A DNA stretch of 58,429 bases from Priapulus caudatus (GCF_000485595.1 NW_014577280.1:280538-338966), one strand, 5' to 3'. Shown: positions 1 through 11,327, numbered from the stretch's first letter. Notes: generated from the letters alone by a model not told the origin. A program made the numbers and translations.

Positions 1-1670
1 CACTACTGATGGAGTCGTTGTGAGATGCACTACAGCTATATATAATATATACGTTCATTACTGATGAAGTTTGTAGATGTATATAGCGAGCACTACGGCT
101 ATAATGTATACGTGCACTACTGATGAAGTTTGCAGACGTATATCGCTAGCACTACGGCTATACTGTATACGTGCACTACTGATGAAGTTTGCAGACGTAT
201 ATAGCGAGCACTACGGCTATAATGTATACGTTCACTACTGATGAAGTTTGCAGACGTATATCGCTAGCACTACGGCTATAATGTATACGTGCACTACTGA
301 TGAAGTTTGTAGACGTATATCGCTAGCGCTACGGCTATAATGTATACGTGCACTACTGATGAAGTTTAGTCAGAATACAAACACCGAGGCTAAAATAACA
401 ATCTAACATATAATAATAGATGTAAGTTAAAGACCATCCACCACGGCAATATACCACACGACTACTCACACACACACCAAACATCTGTAGATAACACGAG
501 GCTATAAGTTATACGTTCACTACTGATGAAGTTTTGTAGATAACACCAACGCTATAATGGTATACGTTCACTCACTGAATGAAGTTTGTAGATAACACCG
601 GCTATAATGGTATAGTCAACTACTGATGAAGTTTGTAGATTAAACACCACGCTATACATGCTATAACGTTCACTACTGAAATGCAAGTTAATGTAGAAAC
701 GACGGCTACTAATGTATCGTCACTACTGATGGAAGTTATGTCAGATAACACCACGGCTATAATGTACAATACTTCACTACCTGAATGAAGTTTGTAATAA
801 CACCGTGCTTTAATAATGTATACGTTCACTACTGATGAAGTTTGTAGATAACACCACGGCTATAATGTATACGTTCACTACTGATGAAGTTTGTAGATAA
901 CACCGGCTATAATGTATAAGTCGTTCACTATCTGATGAAGATTTTGTAACAGACTAACACCGGCTTATAATGTATACGTTCACTACTCGATGAAGTTTGT
1001 AGATAACACCACGCTATAATGTATACGTTCACTACTGGATGAAATATGTTTGTATGATAACACCCAGCTATAATAGTTAATACGTTCACTCCCTGATGAA
1101 GTTTGGTGAGAATATACACAACGGCGTTATAATGTGATACGTTCACTACTGATGAAGTTTGCAGACGTATATCGCTAGCGCTACGGCTATAATGTATACG
1201 TTCACTACTGATGAAGTTTGTAGATAACACCGGCTATAATGTAATACGGTTCATCTACGTGGATGAAGTGTGTAGATAAGCACACGGCTATAATGGTATA
1301 GTTCACTCACTGATGAAGATTTGTAGATAACGACCACGGCCTTATAATGTGATACCGTTCACTACCACTACTGATGAAGTTTGTAGATAACACCGGCTAT
1401 AATGTATACGTTCACTACTGATGAAGTTTGTAGATAACACCACGGCTATAATGTATACGTTCACTACTGATGAAGTTTGTAGATAACACCACGGCTATAT
1501 ATAATGTATACGTCCACTACTGATGAAGTTTGTAGATAACACCACGGCTATAATGTATACGTCCACTACTGATGGGGTTTGCAGACTAACACCACGGCTA
1601 TATATAATGTATACGTTCACTACTCATGCAGTTTGCAGACTAACACTACGGCTATACAGCTATAGCGCCT
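1..1670. repeat. Tandem minisatellite array, 49- and 59-bp units
   Basis: About 30 head-to-tail units share the core CACTACTGATGAAGTTTG and end in GGCTATAATGTATACG. Two unit types alternate in blocks. The 59-bp type has GCAGACGTATATCGCTAGC after the core; the 49-bp type has TAGATAACACCAC there. The outer parts are regular. From about 360 to 1,330 the units carry many single-base insertions, which may be real decay or uncorrected long-read error. There is no coding signal; open frames here come from the repeat. Confidence 0.95.
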
Positions 1671-2309
1671 CTCGTCGGATCGCGTGATGATGGGCCGTCG
1701 CGTTCCGCCAAATTTCGACAAACAGCGCCAACGTTACCACGCGACTGTCGCCCGTTCAATGATGCATGTTGTTATTACCGGCGACACTCCCACTCCGTGA
1801 GTGTTATGCCCGCGCGCCGTAACTATGGTGTGTGCTTCATTATATATCAGTTCGTTATTATTTATTTAGCAGCAATTGTTACCACGCAGCGGGGCATGCG
1901 TTCCCTGCTGTTGTCAGAGCCATATTGCTGAGACGTAGTTTAGGCCCAAGCTTTTCTTGATATGATGCTAGCGTAAAGTTTGTTTTGGCTAACGTTAAAC
2001 TCTCAAAATATCAGGAGCTAATAATGACAAATTTGTCATTATTAGCTTCTGAAAATATGTAATGTTGTTATCGATGTCATGTTAACACATGGTAGCCAAA
2101 AGTGAAACTACCTGGTTGAGTATTATTGTATTTTGTATGCTTAGTGGTGCTGTTTTATCTCTTTACAGTCAATCTTTTCGTCAGAGTAAATAAAGATTTT
2201 ACCAGTCCTATGAAATATGTTTTGTCGTTAGTCGAAGCTAACAGAGAAAAAATGCAAGATCAAAATGCTCACTAGGCTTATGGAGAGGCAGCTGCAGGTA
2301 CAACCCCCC
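1671..2309. other. Non-coding stretch with a long palindrome
   Basis: No gene is visible. The main structure is a near-perfect 42-bp palindrome at 2011-2052 (reported separately). The first 300 bases after the array are GC-rich. Confidence 0.6.
2011..2052. repeat. Perfect 32-bp palindrome inside a 42-bp inverted repeat
   Basis: The half-site AGCTAATAATGACAAA at 2016 is followed directly by its reverse complement, ending at 2047 with no spacer. TCAG on the left and CTGA on the right extend the pairing after one mismatch. It could be the fused ends of a small transposon or a cruciform-forming site. Confidence 0.85.
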
Positions 2310-2539
2310 TGTTCCAGAATCGCTGACCATTAAGAAGGACTTTGTTATTGCTGGTAAAATTGGTGAGCCGCATGATCCTAGCACTCTCTCGTATACCTCA
2401 GTCCAGCATCAGCTCTACAGAGCACGGGAGAGAGGGGTTGCAGAATGGGATTTCGTACTGGGTGTTGTGAAGGCAATAGCACCTAAGCTACAATTCAAGG
2501 CCTATTTGGAGGGGCGAGGTGACATCGGCTTGATGTAGG
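2310..2539 (+). pseudogene. Retroelement gag-like fragment
   Basis: An open frame of about 75 codons without an ATG ends in TAG at 2537-2539. It reads as a gag-type helical segment: a lysine-rich start, a GKIGEPHDPSTLSYTSVQHQ stretch, then AIAPKLQFKAYLEG. I recognise this pattern from gag-like proteins of LTR elements in aquatic animals. The family call comes from memory of the pattern. Upstream codons are out of frame, so the 5' part is lost or shifted. No protease or polymerase follows. Confidence 0.5.
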
Positions 2540-2880
2540 TAATGTGTTGTAACGTTGTGATTGAGAAAGGATGTGTATTGTAAATTATTAGCGTCCAGAT
2601 ATCGCTTAATGTCTATCGTGTGTATCATTTACCGTGCAATTTCGCAGCACGCAGTCATATGTTCGCAGTGTCGCGTATGTACCACTCGTGCGTTAAACTC
2701 GGTATTGTGCATATCGGTATTGTGCATATCGGTATTGTGCTTCGGTGGTATAGTGTCGTTGTAAGTCTCGACGAAAGTAAACGCCACTCAAACCACTAGC
2801 AGTTGCGTTGTAGTTGTTTTATGGGACTGGCTATCCTGTCATAGGAAACGAAACCCTGACAAAGCTGGTAGTTGGTTGAC
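2540..2880. other. Non-coding, with a short 15-bp triplication
   Basis: Nothing recognisable as coding. A 15-bp unit, CGGTATTGTGCATAT, is repeated three times (last copy imperfect) at about 2699-2745. Confidence 0.5.
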
Positions 2881-2892
2881 TTCAGTGCACTA

Positions 2893-3635
2893 GTGCGGCC
2901 TTTGGTCGCCTCAGGAAACGTGTCCTTGATGACCGTAACATACGACCTGATATCAAGCTGCTAGTCTATAAAACAGCTGTCGTTCCCACCATTCTATATG
3001 GAGCTGAAACTTGGGTCACATACAGGAGGCGCCTAAAAGCACTGGAAAAATATCACCACAGATGCTTAAGAAAGATGCTCCAAATCCGCTGGGAAGACAG
3101 GCGCACTAATATTAGTATTCTCTTACAAGCCAAGACAACTAGTATCGAAGCACAGTTAATACGTCACCAACTCCGCTGGGCTGGCCATGTTACCTGAATG
3201 CCTAACCACAGACTTCCTAAGCAAGTCCTATATTCCCAGTTGCGACAAAGTGAACGTACAAGAAGAGGACAAAGGAAGCGCTACAAGGATGTACTCAAAG
3301 CCAACCTAAAAAGTGTAACATCGACCCTAGCACCTGGGAAACTGTTGCGCTTGATCGTCATCAATGGAGAAAGACTATATAGAAAGGCTCTCAACACTTT
3401 GAAGCCCAAAGAAGGCAGTATGAAATGGAGAATCGCGAGCGATGGAAAGCACGTGCTGCAGACAGAATGAATCACCCTGACCCATTCATCAATCTCAACA
3501 ACACCAGCATATATTGTAACAAGACATGTGGATCCAGGATTGGCTTCGTCAGTCATCTGAGGACCCACAGACATCCATAGCCATCCCATGGGAGACAATT
3601 ATCCTCGAACTCGAGGGATTGCCGATGATGCATGA
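2893..3635 (+). pseudogene. Non-LTR retrotransposon (LINE), reverse transcriptase C-terminal part
   Basis: The frame opens with AFGRLRKRVLDDRNI, then PTILYGAETWVTYRRR, CLRKMLQIRWEDRR and QLRWAGHVT. This is the standard region behind the polymerase domain in many invertebrate LINEs. A TGA stands where an arginine codon is expected, just before MPNHRLPKQVLY near 3197. A one-base shift follows near 3310. In the new frame the protein ends with a C2H2-type finger, CNKTCGSRIGFVSHLRTHRH, near 3510-3580, which closes this LINE type. Endonuclease and polymerase core are absent, as expected of 5'-truncated copies. The clade is not assigned. Confidence 0.85.
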
Positions 3636-3639
3636 GTAT

Positions 3640-4178
3640 CGCTGTTTCACATACTATGAGACCCATACGCGCCACGATACATTGGACCAAACGCGCCACA
3701 TCGCGAAAGAAATTTCGTAGCACAGGTGATAGGCCCAAAAGCGCCATCCTAGACTGCTGCGTAAACACCAGAAACAAGACCCTATCTGCCAGAGGTTTAG
3801 CGTCGTTGACAACCGAGTGGCGGCCCAAGGATTGCACTTTCAATAGAGCTCACCTTGAATTTCAGTCTCAGATACCTCGTAAGAATATTCTTCAGCGTCC
3901 AGAGGACTATAACAAAGAAGGAGAGAGCTACATTGATCGATTGAGCTAACCCATCTAGAATTGATTGAGATAAAATAAGTTGCTAGTTGAGTTAAGGTTG
4001 CTAGTTGCTATGTGTTAAAGACGTTTTGTTAGATAATGGTAAATATCGATGTCATTGTGTATTAATTGTATATATGATTGTATGAGTTGCTAGTTGATAT
4101 TTGTCAACGTCCTGTTTCTGTTTGCGATTTTTGTTGGCTCAGAAAATGAGCTCAACAAAAAAAACTTTAGGGGGAAGG
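3640..4178 (+). other. Non-coding stretch ending in a purine tract
   Basis: No confident gene. The last bases (about 4157-4178) form an A-rich then AGGGGGAAG tract of polypurine-tract type, right before a TGT boundary. This may be the degraded 3' internal end of an LTR element. Confidence 0.4.
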
Positions 4179-4434
4179 TGTCAGGTCCCAGATATCAACT
4201 GGGAACTGATTCTAGTTGACACCGCAGTTTTAGTTGATTTCAGTTGTGACTGGCAGGCCAGGATTGGTTGAATTAAGTAAGGTGTATTCGGACAAAATGC
4301 AGAGGGCTATATATAGCGCGATGAAGTAACATAGAGCTTTCTTTCTGCTCCACTCTGAAGCTGGTGTACATGTTGTGAGTTATTTCGTCCAAATTATGTC
4401 AGAAGAATAAATCTATGTTACGACCATTCGCACA
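4179..4434 (+). repeat. Candidate 3' LTR
   Basis: The segment starts TGTCAGG right after a polypurine tract and can be closed at CGCACA. It holds a TATATATAG box near 4310 and AATAAA near 4408 in the right order and spacing for an LTR promoter and poly(A) signal. No second copy is in the window, so the boundaries are inferred from TG/CA ends and context. Confidence 0.45.
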
Positions 4435-4575
4435 TTTTCTCCTAGTTGGTTTCTGAAGCAATGTGATAGCTCATATGAAACCACTTTCTACTTTCTATGA
4501 CCAACAGCTGGAGATATGGCTCCGTATTAACCACACTGGAATGGTAGTCACAACATTGCAGAACTCAGCTGAACA

Positions 4576-4867
4576 TTGCTGAACTGTTTGGAAATGCTTA
4601 CTTGAGAGCAGCCACTGCTATCACAGCAGTTAACAGGTTTAGAAAAACTGGGATATGCCCCACTGATAGAAGCGTCTTACAGGATCATGACTTCGCAGCA
4701 GCTTTGGTTACAGATGAAAATATAGCCTACATTACTAAAATATTTCGTTTGAAGGGACGTGATATCGTGAATGATATTGTGGACTTCAAGGCTGTGATAG
4801 TATATGCATTGGGTGCATTTAAGCGCAGGGAAATAACTGTCTTCTCTTTACAGTGGATGACTTAAAG
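4576..4867 (+). pseudogene. pogo/Tigger (jerky-like) transposase, C-terminal fragment
   Basis: The frame reads IAELFGNAYLRAATAITAVN and then RFRKTGICPTDRSVLQDHDF. This matches the end of the DDE domain in jerky-like Tigger transposases, where a phrase of the type GFxxTGIxPxxxxxF precedes an acidic tail. The helix-turn-helix region and the catalytic aspartates are missing. Similar phrases occur in the Tigger copies near 15.1, 24.7, 44.5 and 49.7 kb, but this copy is too diverged to be a recent duplicate of any. Confidence 0.8.
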
Positions 4868-5197
4868 AAACGGATGCATAGACTCCAAACGGCATTTTAT
4901 AAGATAAAAAAACCTGTGCCTCTAGTGGGAGCAGTAGCAAGAATCTAACAAAGAAGAACTCCTGGGTGCTTAAAGAACTGCAGTTTCTTCTACCTTTCAT
5001 TAAGTCAAGAACAACTGTTTAAAATATGTAGGTATGTACAATACAATATGTATCAAACATTTCTTTTTGTGTGGCAATAACATACAGGATAAAATGGAAT
5101 TTTGACTGATGATTTTTCTGGACTTTAATTCTTAACTATTTATAATTATCACTCCTACATATATTTCGTAGATATATTTTGTTTTGCGGGTTGTGAT
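4868..5197. other. AT-rich non-coding
   Basis: No gene, RNA or repeat structure recognised. Confidence 0.4.
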
Positions 5198-5673
5198 ATG
5201 GAGTGCGAAAAACAAAAACAAGTTGAATTTGCTGATGTGTTGGCGGCCGTTACACAATCTGATAGCGAGTTGTCAGGGCTGTCAGACAATGATGAAGGTG
5301 ACGGCTGGGGAGGTGGCCCAGATGATCAAGTTTATAATGCACATGAATCCGATAGCAAAAATGATGGTGAGGAATCAAGTGATCGCGACGGCTCTGAGGA
5401 CCTTTGAGTTTGACCGCAACTCATCTGAGAGATAGGCCTAATGTGAATGCAAATGCTAAACACAAATTCAGAAGAATGCCATTTGAACTCCATTGTAATA
5501 TTGATTTTGCCTACAATCCTGCTGCAGCAGAACCAGAGAAAAAAATACCGTATGAATATTTTAGGGCGATCATCACAGAAAATTTAGAGTTAGTTGTATT
5601 CGAGACGAATCGCTATGCATTACAGAAAGTTGGGACAAATCTGCAGGCTCTGCGAATCCAAGTGGCTGAATAA
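5198..5673 (+). pseudogene. piggyBac-like transposase, N-terminal remnant
   Basis: The first frame from ATG 5198 is short and very acidic (SDSELSGLSDNDEGDG and an SS-D-SED run), like the disordered N-terminus of piggyBac transposases. It stops at 5405. A shifted frame then reads RRMPFELHCNIDFAYNP and PYEYFRAIITENLELVVFETNRYALQ, with the conserved EYFxxxxTxxLxxxIVxETNRYA block at the start of the DDE_Tnp_1_7 domain. It ends at 5671-5673 before any catalytic aspartate, so it is a non-functional 5' fragment. Confidence 0.75.
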
Positions 5674-5889
5674 AGGAGAATGATTTGCTGAAGTTTGAGG
5701 AGCACCGTCAATAAGTCACGAGATGCACGAAGGAAAGTCCAGTGTTACTGAATCACGAGTCACGTCGATCTCTCGGTCATTAATTTCGGTTGAGACAATG
5801 GGATAGTGCTCCTCTCCTTCCCCCCCATTGTTCTCACAAGTTACAACGACTTGATCGAAGTGTGTAACTAACTTGTAACAACTACACCC
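5674..5889. other. Non-coding spacer
   Basis: Nothing recognised. A short C-run lies near 5820. Confidence 0.4.
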
Positions 5890-6321
5890 GAGGCGTGTTC
5901 AACAGCGCGAACGCTCGCAGCACGAATGCAGTGCCACTTGAACGACACCGAGCTATGCACCGAGCGCTCGCTTTATCCAAGATGGCGGCTTCCTCAGCAG
6001 ATTTTAATCACGTCTTCGAACAAGTATTGTTAAACGAATTAACAGACGAAATTGCTATGCCTTATTTCGACCCATTGCCCATGATTGTAATTGCGCCTTC
6101 GGTAAGACACCGACTGGTGCTTGGTACTGCCCAAATTGAAAACTATGTAGTCAGAAGTGTTAGATTTGCATTCGTCAGATTGCCCGTCGCCATCTTGAAA
6201 ACAACTCGCGCGCTGCGCGAACAGCCTCGGGAGCCTGATCGCGCGTGCTCACGAGCGCTCGACCGTGCAGTGTCGTTCAGGGTTTTGAACACGCGAGCGT
6301 TCGCGCTGTTGAACACGCCTC
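5890..6321. mobile_element. Short DNA transposon with perfect 29-bp TIRs
   Basis: GAGGCGTGTTCAACAGCGCG at 5890 begins a 29-bp arm whose exact reverse complement is at 6293-6321. Weaker pairing continues inward for about 100 bp, to a CAAGATGGCG motif in both arms. The plus strand keeps an open frame starting MAASSADFNHVFEQVLLNE inside the left arm, possibly the start of a lost transposase. No clear target-site duplication is seen. At 432 bp it is best read as an internally deleted, non-autonomous copy. Superfamily not assigned. Confidence 0.85.
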
Positions 6322-6635
6322 CAGTCTCCCCTACAAATATCACTATGAAGCATTTCCCAGCTAGCACACAACGTTACTGCACCGTTGTCAGAACGTTGTA
6401 TTTTGGTTAAGTCAGAAATAACGTTTATACAACGTTGCCTACACGTACAAATTATTAGAGATAGATAATTTGTTTTTGCTAAAGTTACAGTGTTACGTCA
6501 TTTAAACGTCATTTTCCGTTCTTGGAAACGTTATTATCAGTACGTTGTAAGAACGTTATTAGCACGAAAAGTGTCTACGTATCAGTAGGTACGATGTGAG
6601 AACGTTATTAGCACGTAAAGTTTTTACTTCTAAAA
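6322..6635. repeat. AACGTT-rich MITE-like repeat
   Basis: The palindromic hexamer AACGTT recurs many times, and GAGAACGTTATTAGCACG-like blocks are repeated around 6548-6620. CACAACGTTACTGCACCGTT and similar inverted motifs near 6365 suggest a small inverted-repeat element. Ends are not defined. Confidence 0.5.
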
Positions 6636-7096
6636 AGTCTAGTAAATATTCCAGTCAAATTACTGTAACGAAGAAACTAAAACACAACATTACACGTATA
6701 TAGGTATGATTGTAGAGTTGTTGACCAGTTAGACGAAATAAACGTAATAAGACGTTGTCATCTCTCCCATAAGAGTAACAACTGTTTTGGGGCTAGCCTT
6801 ACACATTCACATACCAAAATGTAACAAAATCGAATGAATTTAGATGGCCATTTTCATTTTTGACAAAAAGTGGGCGTGGCTCGAAAGTAGGTCGACTGGC
6901 GTGCTCCAAAATAGGACGTTCAAACCTCTCCCATATGAGTAACAACTATATGCAATTTGAAACATGTGGGTCAAACAGTTCGTGAGTTATCGTTGACCGT
7001 AGCCAAATGTTGACGGACAGACGGACGGACGGACGGACGTACGACGGACGACACCCCATGGCAATAGCTCATCTTGACGATGTCAAGGCGAGCTAA
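6636..7096 (+). repeat. Dispersed repeat family, copy A
   Basis: This stretch recurs near 22.77 and 25.98 kb. Shared landmarks in order are ACACGTATATAGGTATGAT, GGGCGTGGCTCGAAAGTAGG, GACTGGCGTGCTCCAAAATA and ACATGTGGGTCAAAC. Next come a GACGGACGGACG simple repeat, CCATGGCAATAGCTCA, and the end GATGTCAAGGCGAGCTAAA. No protein is encoded. The family is a SINE- or MITE-like dispersed repeat. Confidence 0.85.
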
Positions 7097-7183
7097 AAAT
7101 TATTGTTGTAGATAGATAATATAGGCCTATATACGACAAATTGAATGCCACATTTAATTTAAACAGTTTAGTTAGAGAAAATC

Positions 7184-7402
7184 CGCACGCACACGTGCAC
7201 ACACACGCACGCACACGTGCACACACACGTACGCACGCACGTGTACGTGCACACGCACGCACATGTACGCACGCACGTGTACGTGCACACGCACGCACAT
7301 GTACGTGCACGCGCACGCACGCACGTGTACGCGCACACGCACGCACGTGCACGTGTACATGCACTCACGCCCGCACGTGTACGTGTATACGCACGCACGT
7401 GT
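7184..7402. repeat. CGCACGCACGTGTACGTGCACA low-complexity tract
   Basis: About 220 bp of alternating purine/pyrimidine repeat made of CGCACG, CACGTG and GTACGTGCACAC blocks, opened in all frames by chance. Such tracts can adopt Z-DNA. It directly abuts the left end of the hAT element. Confidence 0.95.
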
Positions 7403-7409
7403 CAAGGCC

Positions 7410-8052
7410 GTATCCAGAGGTTGGGGGCAGAGGGGGGTTACAAAATGGCGATGCGAAGCTTCGCCCCGAGCCGCGAGCGGTGAGTGGGTAAGAGTCCGGC
7501 CAATTTTTTTTTTTTTAACATGCTTAGAACAAACTCGTCTCTGATGTTGGGAATTATGACTAATTATCTCCGTCTTGTGATCCATCCAATCTACATACTG
7601 GGATGATGACCTGTGACTCTTTGAAATTATAGTGTTAACTAAAACTGTTACAGTAGTAGAGTGTTTCAGTAGTTTACAAACCATCAATGAGTCTTTATCT
7701 TAAAAAAGGTTATAATTACATTTTAATGGTGCAACAATAATTATTGTCATGATGTGTTTAACCTGGAGACAATTAATAATATATCCTGAAGTTTTAAGGC
7801 CAACTGAATACTATGTTGCATGCAGTTGCATGCAGTAGCATAACCATGGTAACCACTGTACAGTATTTACAGTATTATGTCCAGACAGCATTGTTATAAA
7901 ATACATGGCTGCGCATTGCAACATTGTATCAATTATTTTATGAGTGTCAACTCAAAAGCATTGATTATTGATTTGAGATGCGTACTTGGTATTATTTTGT
8001 GGCAGTGATTCAGGCAGTGAGCTCTGAAACAACTTTGACTCACTGAGCAAGG
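7410..8052. other. hAT 5' non-coding region
   Basis: Between the left TIR and the start codon there is AT-rich DNA with TGCATGCAGT duplications near 7815-7835. No coding signal. Confidence 0.5.
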
Positions 8053-9649
8053 ATGGTGAGTACTGTAATTAATGCTGTTACTAGTACTAGTAATCTGTTC
8101 ACGATTGTAAATCCTTAAACTGTTAGCCTAGGACTAGTGTCTAGATAAAATCAATACATGTATATATATGTTTAGGCCCCAGACACATAGAAGATGCTAA
8201 CTATTGCTAGTATAAAATAATAGGCCAAGACGGCATGGTTATAAATATACGGTAGGCCTATCCTATACATGAATCTGATATTAGTGATAATTTTTTTCAG
8301 AAAAGGAAAAGACCCCCCTCAGCCGCCACTACAGGCATCCTGAAATATTTTGCAACGGCGCCTGGCCCATCCCAGGCTGGCCCAGGTCCTTCCGAAAACG
8401 TTGATCATGATGCAATCGGAGATGAGAATGAGTTGTCTCTACCATGCAGCCCTGCCCCTGATGTTCCTGATACTGACCAAGCTTCTGCAGCCTCTGAGAC
8501 AGTTGCAATTGGGACATTTCGGCCAACAACTAGTTCTGCATGCAACACTCCTATTCCCGCAAGTCTGGCAAGTCAGGATTACAGTGACATGGGCCACTAC
8601 ATGGGGAAGTCCTTAACAGATGAGGAGCGGTTCAAGATCCTGAACTCAGCTTGGACGCCACCACGCACCTTCACCTTTCCCACCCACATAGAGCATGGCA
8701 AGACCCGAAAGTTCCAAATTCAGTGGCTCTTCTCATTCCCCTGGCTGGTTTATTCCAGATCATCTGATGGAGGTGTATGCAAGTAAGATCCCTACCAATT
8801 CTCTCTAGTGATAGTATGTTTAACACTAATATTACTACCGGTAGTTTCGCGCGCCTAATGATGCAGTGTTCGAAGGAAGTCTGGAATAACTTGGTTTATT
8901 ATAATAATAGTAGCATATTAATATGATTCTGTTTTGCAGATACTGTGCTCTATTTAGCAACACGCAGGCAACACTGGTGACTCGCCCTCTGACCACCTGC
9001 AACAAAACTCCGGAGAAGTTGAAGGCTCATAGCCAGAGCAGCAACCATCAGGCATCCGTCACAAAGGCATCCTGGAGGTGGAGATCATGAAGGGCCAGCA
9101 GAAGAATGTGCAGGAGCAGGTACAAATTCTACTCTCTACTGAATTATTAACATTAAAACGATTAATGCCTGCTAAATGAATTACTAGTACATACTATGTA
9201 CATTAGATCTCAGCCATACACACTACACAGTCCCACATAGCCATATATTCAAAAATGTCTTTACAGTTAAGTAAAGGCCTTGCTAACCGGATTGCTGAGA
9301 ACCGCCAGAAGATAAGGAGCATAGTGGAAACTGTCATCCTGTGTGGGCGCCAAAACCTGCCTCTCTGTGGAAATCATAAAGGTCATGAAGATGATCGCAG
9401 CAATTTCAGAGCCCTCTTGAACTTCAGGATAAGTTCTGGGGACAAGGTTTTGGAAGAACATCTCAAAACAACAGGCCCCAAGAATGCCACATACACATCG
9501 AGCATAATTCAAAATGAGGTCATAGACACCATTGCCGACTATATCCGCCAGAAGATTTTCAGCCAGGTAAAGAACAGCCTCTTCTTCTTAATCATCGCGG
9601 ATGAGGTCACCGACGTTTCTAACAAGGAAAAGCTAGCATTTGTTTTGAG
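8053..9649 (+). pseudogene. hAT transposase (ZMYM1/DUF4371 type), first four exons
   Basis: Four exons join in frame. Exon 1 supplies only ATG (8053-8055), followed directly by GTGAGT. Exon 2 is 8301-8782 after TTTTTTTCAG and reads KRKRPPSAATTGILKYF. Exon 3 is 8940-9119 and exon 4 is 9267-9649. The exon 2/3 joint completes a TTF-type zinc finger (WLVYSRSSDGGVCK then YCALF). Exon 4 is the DUF4371 domain with the hAT catalytic-core phrase IADEVTDVSNKEKLAFVLR. A small indel near 9070 breaks the end of exon 3. The rest of the RNase H fold and the C-terminal dimerisation region are missing before the right TIR, so it is inactive. Confidence 0.85.
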
Positions 9650-10070
9650 GTAAGAAAACTGCATACATGACGACATAATTGTGTATTAAACCGGTTCAGC
9701 AGTTTTGGTCTTGCCTGTTTATGTAAATATTTTAATAATTTTTAACGTAACAGTTTTATAGTTAGAATGTGTTAAAAACCCGACCGAGTATAACTTTTGG
9801 AGGTATGCAGGCCCTAGCTGCGAGTTGTGGCATGGGTATGTTAAACACAGCCACATCAAGATTAGCAGAAACGCGTACAACTGGGCAGATGCATGTAATC
9901 ACGAGCTAATAATACCTATGTTACATTAGCTCGTGATGTCAACAACACGGCACAGCCCAGCAGCAGTCTGACCCAGCCTGGCACAGCCCCATCTTTCAAT
10001 TGCATACATCTTCTACGAGTATAAAGACGTTCGTTTCATTATCGCTTCTGAATATCCGCACCAACTATCA
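9650..10070. other. hAT intron / Harbinger left flank
   Basis: No coding. A 13-bp inverted repeat (ATCACGAGCTAAT then ATTAGCTCGTGAT) forms a hairpin at about 9898-9937. A TATAAAGACG box near 10020 precedes the Myb-like gene. I could not find a left TIR matching the Harbinger right end. Confidence 0.5.
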
Positions 10071-11317
10071 TGCCTAATCCAAGCAAGAAAAGAAAGACGA
10101 ACTATAGCGATGACGAGATAAGCATGATAATTGAAGAAATAGGGAAGCGCAAATATGTACTATTTTTACCCTTTTCCATGGAAATTACTCTCACAAAGAA
10201 GAGAAAAGCATGGGAAGCGGTGCAGGCAGCAGTGAAGGCGTAGCGTCATTGAGGTAAGCGTACGTTTTGGCATAGTGGTTGATTCAGTTAGATTTTTATT
10301 ATTTGCAGCCAGTACAGTCTGTAGTAGTAGAGAGTGGGAAAATGAAATTCAAAACTAAAAAATAATTTGAAAGCGTTTGTAATAGTAGTAGCCGCAGTAT
10401 AGATAGTTTTGTATAATTTCTAAAATGTTAATTTTATCAATTGATATCCTTCACAAATAGATTTAAAAAAATGGTCTGACCAGAAGACTGTTGCTAAGAA
10501 AGCGGGAGCGGAGCACAAAAGAAGCTCAGTTCAGACTGGCGGCGGCCCACCTCCCCCACCTCTGGATGCAAGGACTGAAAGCATCCTCGCAATAATTGGG
10601 CAGGAAGCTGTGGAAGGGATAGCAGGATATATCGATACCAGCGAAAAACCTGAAGGTGAGTCATTAGAATGAATTCATGGCATAAATACTGTCGCTCAAT
10701 ATTTCATGAAAACAGAAACTCAAACATTATAATTTTTCTTATAACATAAGATACTAAACGATCGTTCATTTATTTATAGTGGCTTCCGTATCATCAGTGG
10801 AAAACTGTATAACGATTGTTTCTCACACTATGATAAACAAAACTCCATTAATGCATACTTACATACATACACTATCGTACATACACTAACAAAATATGCT
10901 CTAGATAACTAACTATCTAACTAACTAACTAACACACTAACCTAAATTAATTTTTTAGTGTCTACCATATTATCGGAGGCAACCCAAACTTCAAGCCAAG
11001 CAGCGACACCTCGACCAAACTCTCCTCAGCCAGGCACCTCAGTAATCACCACTGCTGCTTCCACTGTACCTTCTCTCGCTCTTAGACGCAAGCGCAAACA
11101 ATCATCAAGAAAAGTGAAACACGACCCAATCACTGCGATGCTACAGGTAGAGCGCAAAATACTCGTTAGAATAACTGATATTGCGGTCGCACAAAATACA
11201 CTAGCTAATATGTTACAGGAACATGTGCTAATTGAGAGAAGGATGCTTGCGCTGAAAGAGACCAAGTATGGTCCAGTAATCGAATCTGCACGTGAAGAAA
11301 TGTATTTTACGCTGTGA
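10071..11317 (+). pseudogene. Harbinger Myb/SANT-like DNA-binding protein (second Harbinger gene)
   Basis: Three exons can be read. The first, from ATG 10071, starts MPNPSKKRKTNYSDDEISMI and ends at a GTAAGC donor near 10254. It shows the Myb/SANT-like pattern (E-x-x-x-I-E-E, then W-x-x-V-x-x-A-V) but has two in-frame stops just after VQAAVKA. The second, about 10461-10651, reads KKWSDQKTVAKKAGAEHKR and a proline run. The third follows TTTTTTAG at about 10960 and ends at 11317 with a basic stretch (RRKRKQSSRKVK) and a helical tail. In PIF/Harbinger this protein brings the nuclease to the DNA ends; here it is opposite to and convergent with the nuclease gene. Confidence 0.75.
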
Positions 11318-11326
11318 ATATATTTG

Positions 11327-11327
<1 letters not shown>

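Noticed and set aside
620-1230. Minus-strand frames in the tandem array
   Set aside because: Repeat-derived translations whose sequence follows the array unit; no start context or domain.
3632-3949. 105-residue plus-strand frame after the LINE
   Set aside because: No motif matches; overlapping frames on the other strand are equally long.
7083-7687. Long overlapping frames on both strands rich in His, Thr, Arg, Val and Cys
   Set aside because: They come from the GCAC/CGTG low-complexity tract, which is open in every frame.
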